Shown one piece after another: positions 34,887 through 45,280 of a DNA stretch of 64,000 bases. Source of the stretch: Brevipalpus yothersi (taxonomy: Eukaryota; Arthropoda; Arachnida; Trombidiformes; Tenuipalpidae). Positions within the stretch are counted from its first letter, which is position 1. Each line of letters opens with the position of its first letter. Where the stretch lies: assembly GCA_003956705.1 (NCBI GenBank), contig QZCP01000103.1, positions 57,500 to 121,499 on the forward strand, read 5' to 3'. The notes under the pieces were generated by a model. It did not search any database, was not told the origin of the DNA, and saw only the letters and a program-made list of their open reading frames with translations. Position numbers and translations under genes: made by a program.

Positions 34887-35259
34887 ACTCAGTATTCGAT
34901 GTCTTCTTGTGGCCTCAATATTTTGCCGCGACAAACGAAGCAACACAAGTGGTTAGCCTGAAGCTTGAATGCTCAGCTTCCCTGACCACTTTAGCATCAC
35001 TCTACTAATTGTCGATCTTTTACGATTATCAGGACCACTTTCAAGTAGTAAAAGTAGAAGAAAATTTTCCATATAAGTTATTAATCCATATCTTACTCTC
35101 TCGATATTGTCCAGTGGCTAAATGTTTTCTTGGATCTTGAACCTTTCGCATCGTTTATTCTCATCTTCCAGCCTAAATATGAAAGCGAATTTTGGGAGAA
35201 ATTTTTCTCCATTATCCGTAATAGACACATTATTCTTACAAATTACTTGCTCATCATAA

Positions 35260-35262
<3 letters not shown>

Positions 35263-35298
<36 letters not shown>
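35263..35298. repeat. (CT)n microsatellite
   Basis: A CT run of about 36 bases in the same intergenic region as the arrays at 34351 and 34814. Confidence 0.95.
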
Positions 35299-35301
<3 letters not shown>

Positions 35302-36257
35302 ATCACCTCTATCGTGATGAATTTTATCCTTTTCAAAGGTCAGGGCTCGTCATGCATGCTTGCGAAGCCTTTCACTTGTCTTTACTGGTCACAACTTTGC
35401 TATTGGCCGTGTTCAGTGAGGAATTGCTTTCGCTTGCAACTTTCAATCTCTAACAGATATTTGCGATTCTTTTTATCTTTTTTATATTTGTAATGCAGTG
35501 GTTTCTCCACGTTGTTGAAGGAGAACCCTAATATTGCAATTGTTGATATCAATATGCAGGAATAAATCAAGTCTCATCCGAAGGGAATGATCACACAACT
35601 TTTCCATTGGTTGATTATTGATTTAATCAAAATGTTTTCTTTGAAAAAGTTTTCTAATCGATTATACTCTCTAGGAGAATGCTGGAATGATCAAGAATTA
35701 AAGAGTGTTTCCTACCTTAAGCATTATGAAAGCGATAAATCGAAGTGTTTTTCACCCCAAGAAATGTGACGGATCACATTCTTCCCAAGTATTGCGTGGT
35801 GATCAATAATTTAAAGATAAGCTTCACAGAGACGATATAGTTAACAGAAGAGAGAACAAAATCGTTTTTCTGAGGAGGGGATTTAAAAAAGCTAATCGAT
35901 CAGTAGTTCTTTTCATCTTTGTCTGACTGAAGGACTTTAGACGATTCCGGGGATCTTGAGACAAGATTATTTTTTCGAATAAATTTTCTTGAAAAGAAAC
36001 CAGAATCAATAATTTTATGAGCTACTCATGTGGGCCAAATCCAATTTGAATTTAGGTTACGCAAAAATGTTTGATGTGAGAAATTACGAAAAAAATTCTA
36101 AAGAAATAATCTAGTGGTATGAACCATAGAAATGACAACTGAGTAAATCTCAGAAATTAAGATCACGGAATTCTTGTTCCAGTTCTCAGGCACAATCAAT
36201 GAATATTTTCAATAAAATAGTTTAAGTTATCGCTGTACACGTAATAAATCAATTGAC

Positions 36258-37505
36258 TCAAGTTCCTGGGGTCTTCTTGATGCTAATCAATAACATTAAA
36301 TTGGCTCCTATTTCCAAGATAATGGTGACTAATACAGAATTTTGGTAGGAAAACATATCGAAACAGGTGAATGGCTGTGCAATAGAGACAGTTTCGATCG
36401 TGTTGAGTAACTTAATGCTTTGATTCGTTGACGTAGATTTTGATGATCGAGAAATGAATCCATTAATAAGCAAATGTCGAAATTGATGCACATTTCTCAT
36501 CACTTGACCAGCGAAAAAAAGCACCGAAATACATGATATACTGAATCCACCTAAGCCCCAGAATAAGAATGGAACTTTGAAATAGAATTCGAGTTTGAGA
36601 AAAAATTGAATATACAAATCGAAACACAATCCAAAAGCTGATCCCAGGAACATTGAAGCTCCTGTTCGTTTCCAAAAAGAATTATGGGCAGATAGCTCCG
36701 AGATTAGCTTGTTAATCTGACTCAGAATGGAATCTGTTGATACAGCATCATCATCATCATGAAACTGCCATTTTTCGACATTCTTTGTGATTTTCGAAAG
36801 TTTATCATGAAAATTGAAGCATGTAAGAATAAACAGAGAGCTGCCCACATAGGCCCATGCTGCAACACACCAAGCAAATACGATTATTTCCGGTGTCCAG
36901 AAAACCGCTACCGTAGCAATATAAGGGATCGATCGATAAGTTGATTGAATTGAATAGGCAATCACAAGTGCAAAGATAACTGTGCTGAGACATAGAACTC
37001 TAACAAGCCTCTGAATTATGCGAATAAATTTGTGGAATCGTTTGAAAGCTTCAAGTTCGTAGGTGGAAACAAAACGGATATCCCTCGTGGATTGAAGAGG
37101 TTTGAACATTTCTGTCCATTTGGTTTTACCACTTAGATATACCCTGACAGAATTTAGTACACAAAAACCGGCGGCAGTCATCCATATAGCGAGCATAATG
37201 AGAAAATAATCACGTGACTCGCCAAAAATAGGTGTAAAATCCCCCAAAAAATATGCAACGTTTGAGTCAACACTGGATGATGAAATGCTCAAAAATCTTA
37301 AGCTTCCAGTCCAACATAAAATAGAAGCTACAACGAAACGTGTCACACGCGAACGATCTTTGATTTTGGTTGGATCGTGGGTGGACAGTGCAGGGGTTAT
37401 CATGTAATTAGCAAAAAATGAATCGACATCGACTCGTTCAAGGTGAAGAGAAGGAAAAGAGCTATCCAATGTTGAAACAGCGAAGGTTTTCTGTTGAAAT
37501 CCCAT
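36258..37505 (-). CDS. Gustatory-receptor-like seven-transmembrane protein
   Basis: A single-exon gene of 415 aa with about seven hydrophobic segments, near residues 57-75, 100-120, 170-190, 200-230, 285-305, 315-335 and 385-405. The long cytosolic N-terminus of about 55 residues, the intracellular loop with an acidic DDDD patch near residue 250, and the C-terminal segment FDMFSYQNSVLVTIILEIG recall arthropod gustatory receptors. The usual terminal TYxxxxxQF motif is weak. Such genes are greatly expanded, and often intronless, in spider mites. No ligand can be inferred. It stands alone here, between CCT6 and the repeat-rich intergenic region. An unrelated multi-pass membrane protein is the alternative. 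Confidence 0.6.
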   Translation of the reverse strand: MGFQQKTFAVSTLDSSFPSLHLERVDVDSFFANYMITPALSTHDPTKIKDRSRVTRFVVASILCWTGSLRFLSISSSSVDSNVAYFLGDFTPIFGESRDYFLIMLAIWMTAAGFCVLNSVRVYLSGKTKWTEMFKPLQSTRDIRFVSTYELEAFKRFHKFIRIIQRLVRVLCLSTVIFALVIAYSIQSTYRSIPYIATVAVFWTPEIIVFAWCVAAWAYVGSSLFILTCFNFHDKLSKITKNVEKWQFHDDDDAVSTDSILSQINKLISELSAHNSFWKRTGASMFLGSAFGLCFDLYIQFFLKLEFYFKVPFLFWGLGGFSISCISVLFFAGQVMRNVHQFRHLLINGFISRSSKSTSTNQSIKLLNTIETVSIAQPFTCFDMFSYQNSVLVTIILEIGANLMLLISIKKTPGT

Positions 37506-37913
37506 CGCATTTAGAAAACTATTATCATAAATAATTCAAGTCATATATTCTTTAGATGTTCACGCGAAATCTGCATAGTAAAGTTTGCTTTTTGTTCACC
37601 TCAGTCATATCAGCCGTGAGATCTCACTCTTTTTGTCGAATAGAATCACTACTAACATCTCCAAGGTGATCCTTTTTTACACAGGAGAATGATGAACGAA
37701 ATTCACAAAAAATGCTCTTGTTGCTCTCCTCACTAAATGATAAGACCGTAGGGAGTCGAATAACAAAAAAATCATTGCAGCGGTTAGAATAAGATCAGCT
37801 TCATGAAAAAAATTTTAATTTCACAGTTTCATTTTTCTGCTACTGTTAATCAAGCTTCCAGTTAGTAGCCACAAAAGTAGTAAAGAACTTGAACAATGTT
37901 CAAAACAGCCGGA
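37506..37913. other. Spacer between CCT6 3' end and receptor gene
   Basis: About 400 AT-rich bases holding the CCT6 3' UTR and the upstream region of the receptor-like gene, both on the minus strand. Nothing else is seen. Confidence 0.5.
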
Positions 37914-39966
37914 TCATTGAGGTTTATCACCCTTAAGAGACGTAAGTCCAGCTCTCATAATCTCGTCAACCAAGAGTAAATTACAAGCAATGCTTGTGCT
38001 GTAGAGAGGAACCAGAAATTGATTATATGTTCGATCATTTTATCATTGAATAGAGACGTTCGGAGTATGAACAATAAATATTGTTGTACACTTACCATGA
38101 ATTAAGCAATTGTTTTTTCACTCTATAATTATCAAAAATACCCAAATCGGCGGGAATTATAGCTTCACCACTATTAAGATCGACTCCTATAGCTTTTTTG
38201 CTGCGATTGTGTTCGTGAACTAGCTTGACGATTACTTCTTGAGAATCGAATCCTGCATTCGTAGCTAAAACCTTCGGAATAATAAGAAGAGCGTCAGCAA
38301 AAGCTTGTATTCCGATCTGAGTCTTAGCTGCAAGTGTTTTTTTGTATTCCATCAGAGCTTCACGAGCAGCAATTTCGAAAGCTCCAGCTCCCGGAACAAC
38401 AGAATCATCTTCGATGGTGTTTTTAATTGCTCTTAATCCATCATAAACAGCGTCCTTAATTCTTGTGACCATATGCTTGTTTGGACCTTTGATGAGAATG
38501 GTGACAGAGCGAGGATCCTTCAAATCTTCGACGAAAGTGAATTTTTCTTCGCCAAGAACTTGTTCATAAACTGTTCCAGCAAAACCCAAGCATTCAGGAG
38601 TCAAATCATCGAATGAATTCATTGGAGTACCACCACATGCAAGCGGCAATCTTTCCATATTTCGTCGCTTTGCTCTTCTCAGTGCAACAATACCCTCTCT
38701 GGCTAGCATGTCCAACGAATCAGGGTCAATTCCTTGCTGGTTCACTACCACAAATCCTTTCTCAGGATCGTCTGCACAAACTTTCCTTTTCAATTCAATG
38801 ATTTTCTGACATCTTTCAGCGATGAACTTTCTCTCTGATTCGACCAGTTTGTTACGCTCTTCGGCAGATTTGTAGAAGAAACCCGAGGTCACCGTTCTAA
38901 AGTGTAAAAATTCATATACTTATAAACCAAGATGCTTCTTTATAAATCGAAAGCAAACTCACGTTTTTTCATATTCAAGAGAACAATTACAAGTGAGGAT
39001 GTATGCATTCTTAACCAATTTCTTCATATCTGGATGCCGTGCTCCATGATCCATCACTAGACCTCTAATCAAAGCAGTATCCTCTTCTGATCTATGCTGC
39101 ATTTCCATGATTTCAATCATGAAAAGATCAAGCGGTTTACCTTCAGAATGGATGGCAAGAACAGCATCAACACATATCTCGGTTAAATTCTTGACCATCT
39201 TGGAAGGAACTTTGGTGCCTAAAGCTGTGCTAGCAACGTTGACTAAACGATCTCGATCCCCAGAATAGGGTAATTTAATGGATTCCAAGACTTCAAGAGA
39301 TTTTTTCTTCGCCAGATCAAAGCCATCAGCCACAACTCGTGGATGAAGGCCCTTTTTCATTTGAGTGAGTGAGAAAGAGAGAGATCAGTAAAATTTTTTC
39401 TCGAAAAAAATGGAAACTCACCTCATTGATATAGATCTCGGCCTGTTTGAGTAGCTCACCGATGATCAGAACGGTAGAGGTAGTTCCATCACCAGTTTCA
39501 TCATTTTGAGCCGTTGAAGCTTTGGCAATCAAGGATGCTGTGGGATGTTGTATTTGCTGTCAAAAGAAGGGCGGAAGCAATACCATTCAATCTTCATTCA
39601 ATCTTCCATCAAAAATAGCCGGCATTTAAAGGCCAATATCACACACAAAATACTGACCATTTCATGCAGAAGAACATTTCCATCTTTGGTAATCTTAAGC
39701 TCACCAGAGCCAGAAACTAGCCTATTGGAAATTCAGATAGAATTAGAAAATCATACCTACATAATCATTCCATTCTGTATCATAATGAACTGTAAATCTC
39801 TCTCAAAACACGTGCAATATAATACATACATTTTCATGGTTCCTTTTGGTCCAAGATTTGATTTGAGAACTTCCTGCAGTCCACGAGCACCATTAATATT
39901 GATAGCCAATGCTTGGGAATGACGGGCAACATCAGCCTTAGGATTGACACATCGGATTGCAGCCAT
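37914..39966 (-). CDS. CCT6A: T-complex protein 1 subunit zeta (CCT6)
   Basis: A second TRiC/CCT chaperonin subunit in the window. Minus-strand exons 39966-39830, 39721-39658, 39556-39422, 39351-38963, 38896-38096 and 37998-37914 close in frame to 536 aa (human 531). Diagnostic blocks are LKSNLGPKGTMKM, QIQHPTASLIAKAS, ETGDGTTSTVLIIGELLKQA, GLHPRVVADGF, the zeta-specific TSGFFYKSAEERNKLVESER, and the terminal LLLVDEIMRAG. The last exon is tiny (85 bases) and separated by a 97-base intron; without it the protein would end within the final helix block. Acceptor spacing is tight, and the fourth exon uses AAAAAG directly after a pyrimidine tract. The gene starts 336 bases from DDX46 in a head-to-head arrangement. 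Confidence 0.95.
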
Positions 39967-40302
39967 GTTGAATAGGAAAAAATTCTAACTAAATCAATTA
40001 CAATTAAGGTGAAACACACTTCAATTCAATACAATCGAAACACTTTTTCAATGCGGTTTGAAGTTAATTGCACACTTGACTTGCGCAACTACACAAGCGA
40101 CCTCTGATTTCATCAAAATTCGGAAATGTTTTGAAATTATTATCAACACTCATGTGTGTTGATTTTATTTTGAGTGGTCATTAATTGTTGTCCAGTGTGT
40201 TGATCATGGTGTGAATTAGTGTTGTTTGGGAAGTGTGGACATTCTGTGGTTGTTGAATATTAGTTTGGTGGCAGGATTGGTGATTGACGGTGATAAAGAG
40301 AG
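39967..40302. promoter_or_regulatory. Bidirectional promoter region CCT6 / DDX46
   Basis: Only 336 bases separate the divergent start codons of CCT6 (39966, -) and DDX46 (40303, +), so both promoters must fit or overlap here. There is no obvious TATA box, in keeping with housekeeping genes. The right half is GT-rich on the + strand. Confidence 0.65.
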
Positions 40303-43300
40303 ATGGGTTTCCATCGGAGTCCTTCTCGCCGAAGTCGATCGCGCGAAAGAGACCGAAAAAGTGATACTTCTAGTAGTAAGCGCAATGGTAAGCCCAGTGG
40401 AAGTAGTGGTCGACATTATCGGAATCATGAGCGAAGTAGTAGAGGTGAAAGCTCACGTAAACGATATCGATCATCGTCTGATGAGGATGATAGTCCACGA
40501 AGATCGATGACCAGAAATCATTCACCGAACAGATCGGAAAGGAATCGTAATGATCTGGATGACGGTAAGTGTTGCTTATATTGAAGTGGACGGATGCTAA
40601 TGTTTTTCTAGATGCGTATTTAAAGACATTTTCTCTCTTCATTTTCTAACAGAATTTGAGCAAGCTCTTGGTGAAAGTTTTGACATCGATGCTCAGCAAA
40701 GAAAGCTCGGATTACTGATGGAGCAGCGAAAAAAGCGAGTTGAATTATGGAGGTAAGAATTTTCTTTTTTATTTCGAATTTTGGATATCTAGTATATTTT
40801 TTTTCTTTTTTCATTAGGGCTGAACAGTCAAAGAAAAAAACCGTAGAAGAAGCTCAGGCTGAGGCTCGTAGAATGGCTGAAGAATCAAGGAAAGAGGAAG
40901 CTCCTGTCATCGAGTCCAAGAAAAAATGGAGTCTCGAAGATGAGGGCGATGATGATGATGATGATGACTCATACAATCCAATGCAAGAAGAAATTGATGA
41001 CATAGATTTGAAATTGCCTGAGAAGAAAGAAGAAGCTGATGATCTGATCGGTAAGATACCACTGATCAAGAATATTGAGCCGAAAAAGGAAGAAAAGAAG
41101 CCAATTGCTGCTCTGCTAAGCAAGCCTGCTGTGAGCAAGTTGAAGTCACTTATCAAAAGTGATAATAAGAACGATATCAAAAAAATAAGTTCCAGAAAGC
41201 CGATAGAAGTCAGAAAGCAGAAAGAACCGGAACCTGAACCAGAACCAATGGATGATGATATGGACCCTTTAGATGCCTTCATGATGACTCTCAGAGGCAA
41301 AGATCCCAAAAAAGTGATCAAAAAAGAGGACAAAAAAGTAGCTTTCGTCATTGGAGTTGCTAAGAAGCCTGTGAAGAAAGAAGTCAAAGGAGAACTATTG
41401 GAACAAAATCAAGATGCGATGGAATATTCTTCAGAAGAAGAATTAACATCCACAGACGATCTAGCTGCTATGAATACTAACCTCCAGGCTAAACAGACAA
41501 AAAAACAGACCACAATCACAATGGAAGATATAACCTATGCACCCTACACTAAGAGTTTTTATATAGAAGTACCTGAAATCGCCAAGATGACATCTGCTGA
41601 AGTTGATGCATATCGAGAAGAATTAGAGGGGATCAAAGTGAAAGGGAAAGGATGCCCAAAACCAATCAAAACGTGGGCTCAATGTGGAGTTTCAGGAAAG
41701 GTTTTAGATGTTCTAAAGAAATACAACTATGAAAAGCCTTCACCAATCCAATGTCAAGCTGTACCCGCTATTATGTCTGGTAGAGATGTTATAGGTATTG
41801 CCAAAACAGGCTCTGGAAAAACATTAGCTTTTCTCATACCTCTTCTTCGTCATATTGATGTAAATAGTCATCTAGATGCAAACGATGGACCTATTGGCCT
41901 CATCATGGCTCCAACGAGAGAATTGGCTACTCAGATATGGGCAGAGTTTAAAAAATTCAAATCATTAGGTCTACGAGTTGTCTGTGTGTATGGTGGAGCG
42001 CCCATATCTGATCAGATTGCTAAGCTCAAATCAGGTGCTGAGATAATTGTGTGCACTCCTGGTAGAATGATTGAAATGCTTGCAGCGAACGGTGGAAGAG
42101 TGACCAATCTGCGACAATGTACATATGTAGTTTTAGATGAAGCAGATAGAATGTTCGACATGGGTTTTGAGCCGCAAATTATGAGAATATTTGACAAAAT
42201 GAGGCCCGATCATCAAACAGTAATGTTTTCTGCAACATTCCCAAGAATCATGGAAGCACTTGCTCGTCGTATCCTCAACAAGCCGATCGAAATTCAAGTT
42301 GGTGGACGCTCAGTTGTTTGTAAAGACGTTGAACAACAAGTCATACTGATCGATGAGGAGAACAAATTTCTCAAATTGTTGCAAATCTTGGGAGAAAATT
42401 TGGAAGATGAAAGGAGTGCCATCATTTTTGTAGACAAACAGGAGAGTGCTGATGGGCTCCTGAAAGAGCTCATGCATGCTGGCTATGCTTGTTTAGCCCT
42501 CCATGGTGGTATTGATCAACAAGATCGTGACTCAACAATCTCAGACTTCAAAAACAATCGTATCAAAGTTCTGATCGCCACTTCCGTTGCTGCGCGAGGA
42601 TTGGACGTGAAACATTGCTATTTAGTTGTCAATTATGATTGTCCAAATCATTATGAAGATTATGTACACCGTTGCGGACGTACTGGACGAGCTGGAAACA
42701 AAGGTTTCGCATGGACATTCATCACTCCAGAAGATGCACGGTACGCTGGTGAGATAGTCAAAGCATTGAAACTTTCGGAAAATCCTGTTCCACCAGAAAT
42801 AGAGCGACTTTTTGAAGAATACAAATCCAAATTGGAACAGGAAGGTAAAAAAGTCCGAGGTAGCTCTGGATTTTCTGGCAAAGGCTTCAAATTTGACGAA
42901 GCTGAAGCCCAACACGCAAATGAAAAGAAGAAACTCCAGAAAGCAGCGCTTGGACTGCAAGACTCTGACGATGAAGATGTAGAAGCTGATCTTGATCAAA
43001 CTATTGAGAGTATTTTGGCTCCCAAAAAGACAGTCAAATCAGTCTCTACTACTCAAGCACCTACAGCATCCACATCTACTCCATCCACGATTGTACCCCA
43101 GAATGCTAGCGAAAAGTTGGAGCTTGCCAGACGCAAAGCATCGCAAATCAAAATCGGATCTAAAACTACCTCCACAACTGAAGCTTTCTTGAAGGGAAAC
43201 ACACTCAATCTTGGTGTTTCCACTGCAATATCTGCAAAATCATTAGCTGAACAGATAGCTGAAAGAATTCACGCTAAGTTGAATTATTTGCCAAAGGATT

Positions 43301-43692
43301 CTGAGTATAATGATGAAGGAGACTTGATAAAGCGTGCTGATGAAGACGGTGATCATGGACAAGGTGAAGTTTTCCAGCGTTTCGAAGAGGAACTCGAAAT
43401 CAACGATTTTCCACAACAAGCAAGATGGAGAGTTACTAGCAAGGAGGCTTTAGCTCAGATATCAGAGTATTCGGAAGCTGGAATCACTGTTCGAGGAACT
43501 TATATTCCACCCAATCAAGCGAATAAATCAGAGAACAAAGATGAAAGGAAGCTTTATTTGGCTATTGAAGGCACATCTGAGCAATCCGTGAAGAAAGCGA
43601 AAGCTGAAATCATTCGACTCATCAAAGAAGAATTGATAAAACTTCAGAACACTAATCAACCGATCAACAAGGGTCGTTATAAGGTTATCTGA
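40303..43692 (+). CDS. DDX46: DEAD-box RNA helicase DDX46 (PRP5)
   Basis: A nuclear ATPase that remodels U2 snRNP for branch-site recognition during prespliceosome formation. Exons 40303-40564, 40653-40752 and 40818-43692 give 1078 aa (human 1031). An Arg/Ser-rich N-terminus (residues about 5-80) is followed by EFEQALGESFDID and a long acidic/lysine region with a WSLEDEGDDDDDDD patch. Helicase motifs are complete: GIAKTGSGKT (about 447-456), APTRELATQ, TPGRMIE, LDEADRMFDMGFEP (DEAD about 561-564), FSATFPR, HGGIDQQDRD, TSVAARGLD and HRCGRTGRAG. The C-terminal region with KSLAEQIAERI, YLPKD and RWRVTSKEAL matches the family's KH-like tail. The large antisense frame over 40854-41387 is a shadow of the acidic/Lys region. 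Confidence 0.96.
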
Positions 43693-44366
43693 AAATTTTC
43701 TCTGCTTTATTCATTTCATCTTAGCACTTTCGTGCCAAGAATTTTGAACACTGAGAATTTCTCTTGTTTTCCTACTCTCAGAAAAGCTTTTTGTAAATAT
43801 TAGACAAAAAAAGAATTTGAATCTGAGTTTTTATAAATGATCCATGTAAAATCTCTATCTTCATAAGGAGAATATTCACACCTATGAAAATTATAAAAGA
43901 AAAGATATACACAGATCATCCAAAGAAAAATTTCTTCTTCGTTTCTCACTCACTCATTTCCCTTCATTATCATAATTGAAGGGTACGTTTTATTCAGCCA
44001 TCATGAACTTCGTGCAAGTTTTTGTCAAACTGACACAGGAACATGACACTCAGCAGCCTATCCTTGCCCTCTGGCAAATGGTCAGCTTGATACAGTTACT
44101 AACACACACAGATGGGAAAGAGAGGCAATTACAATGGGCAGTCAGGCATCAAGATAATCTTTCTCTCTCTCTCCCTAACCAAGATGAGAAGAGTGTCCAC
44201 ACCGGAAAAGCTAATACCCAAGACTTTGATTCAAGACTCCTTCTTTCTCTCTCGCTCTCTTACCGGACGACCGCTTTTCCGTTTCCACTCCGAGTCGACA
44301 AGCCTCATACAGAGATTGAAAGAGACAAAAAGAAAGAAAGAGAGAAAGAAAGAAAGAAGGAAAGAA

Positions 44367-44431
<65 letters not shown>

Positions 44432-45280
44432 TTGAATCATATTTGCGTGACTGTTAAGGCGAAAAAGGCACGGAAATGTAGAAGAAGAAGAAGAAAGCAA
44501 AGATCTGGCTACTATTATATGAGTATCAAAATATAACATATATATCTGACATATATATTATCTGAGTATTCATGAGAATTTTTCGAAACGAATCACTGAA
44601 TTCTCCTTCCTCTTGCTCACTTGCTACTATCTTTCTCTCTCTCTCTCTCACACATACATACACATTGTGTAGACGTCGCTCTCTTTCTCTCTCTCTCTCT
44701 CACTTGTCAGTGTGATCATCAAAAAATGTTTGTTTAGATTTTTCATTCATTTAAGAAGTGTTCAAATTTTCGTTCTATTGCTGGTGTGTATGTGTGTGTG
44801 TTAATTGATTTTTGGCCCATATTTTTGGCCGCCAAACAAGTTGTATTGTCTTTTGGATGTTTGATTGATCATAAATAATTAAATCCTGTACACCTATTTT
44901 GTCGATTCTCTCTCTTTCCATCCTTTTTGCTGCTTTCTGCTGTTGTTGTTGTTGTTGTTGGTTCGGATGTCGTTAAAAGTGAGAAATATACTCTTTTCGC
45001 TGTAGATTTAGAAGCATATCTTTTTCCGTTGCTCATACTTGGATTCGTGATGATTCAGTGGATATGTATCAATTGTTTCCAGTGGTGATGTGATTTTTTC
45101 CCTGTTGTCCATGTTGGTATGTGGGTTATCGATTTATCGGTGCTTTAGGCAATGATTTGGAGAAACTTTATCGAAATTTTAAGATAAGAGGAATATCCTT
45201 TATTCATATCATCATATTATCATCATCATCATCTATTGACAACAACAATAATAATATTAATAATCGAATAGCTTCTACTA
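43693..45280. other. Repeat-rich region upstream of cytohesin
   Basis: About 1.6 kb between DDX46 and cytohesin, with no supportable gene. It holds a long GA/GAAA array (44319-44430), shorter CT runs at about 44634-44650 and 44680-44700, and a GTT trinucleotide run at about 44940-44960. Part of it is probably cytohesin 5' UTR and promoter. Confidence 0.55.
44319..44430. repeat. GA/GAAA compound microsatellite
   Basis: About 110 bases of purine-only repeat on the + strand, changing from GAAA units into pure GA. Open frames through it encode Lys/Arg/Glu runs and are not genes. Confidence 0.95.

Larger units (their letters stand above)
34165..36257. other. Intergenic region rich in GA/CT microsatellites
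   Basis: About 2.1 kb without a supportable gene. Three long dinucleotide tracts dominate its left half (34351-34399, 34814-34884, 35263-35298). Open frames across them are poly Ser-Leu or Arg-Glu artefacts. Confidence 0.55.

Noticed and set aside
40854..41387. 177-codon antisense frame in DDX46
   Set aside because: Shadow of the Lys/Glu/Asp-rich coding exon on the + strand.
43976..44536. 186-codon + frame with long Lys/Arg/Glu runs
   Set aside because: It is an open frame through a GA/GAAA microsatellite; its composition follows the repeat.
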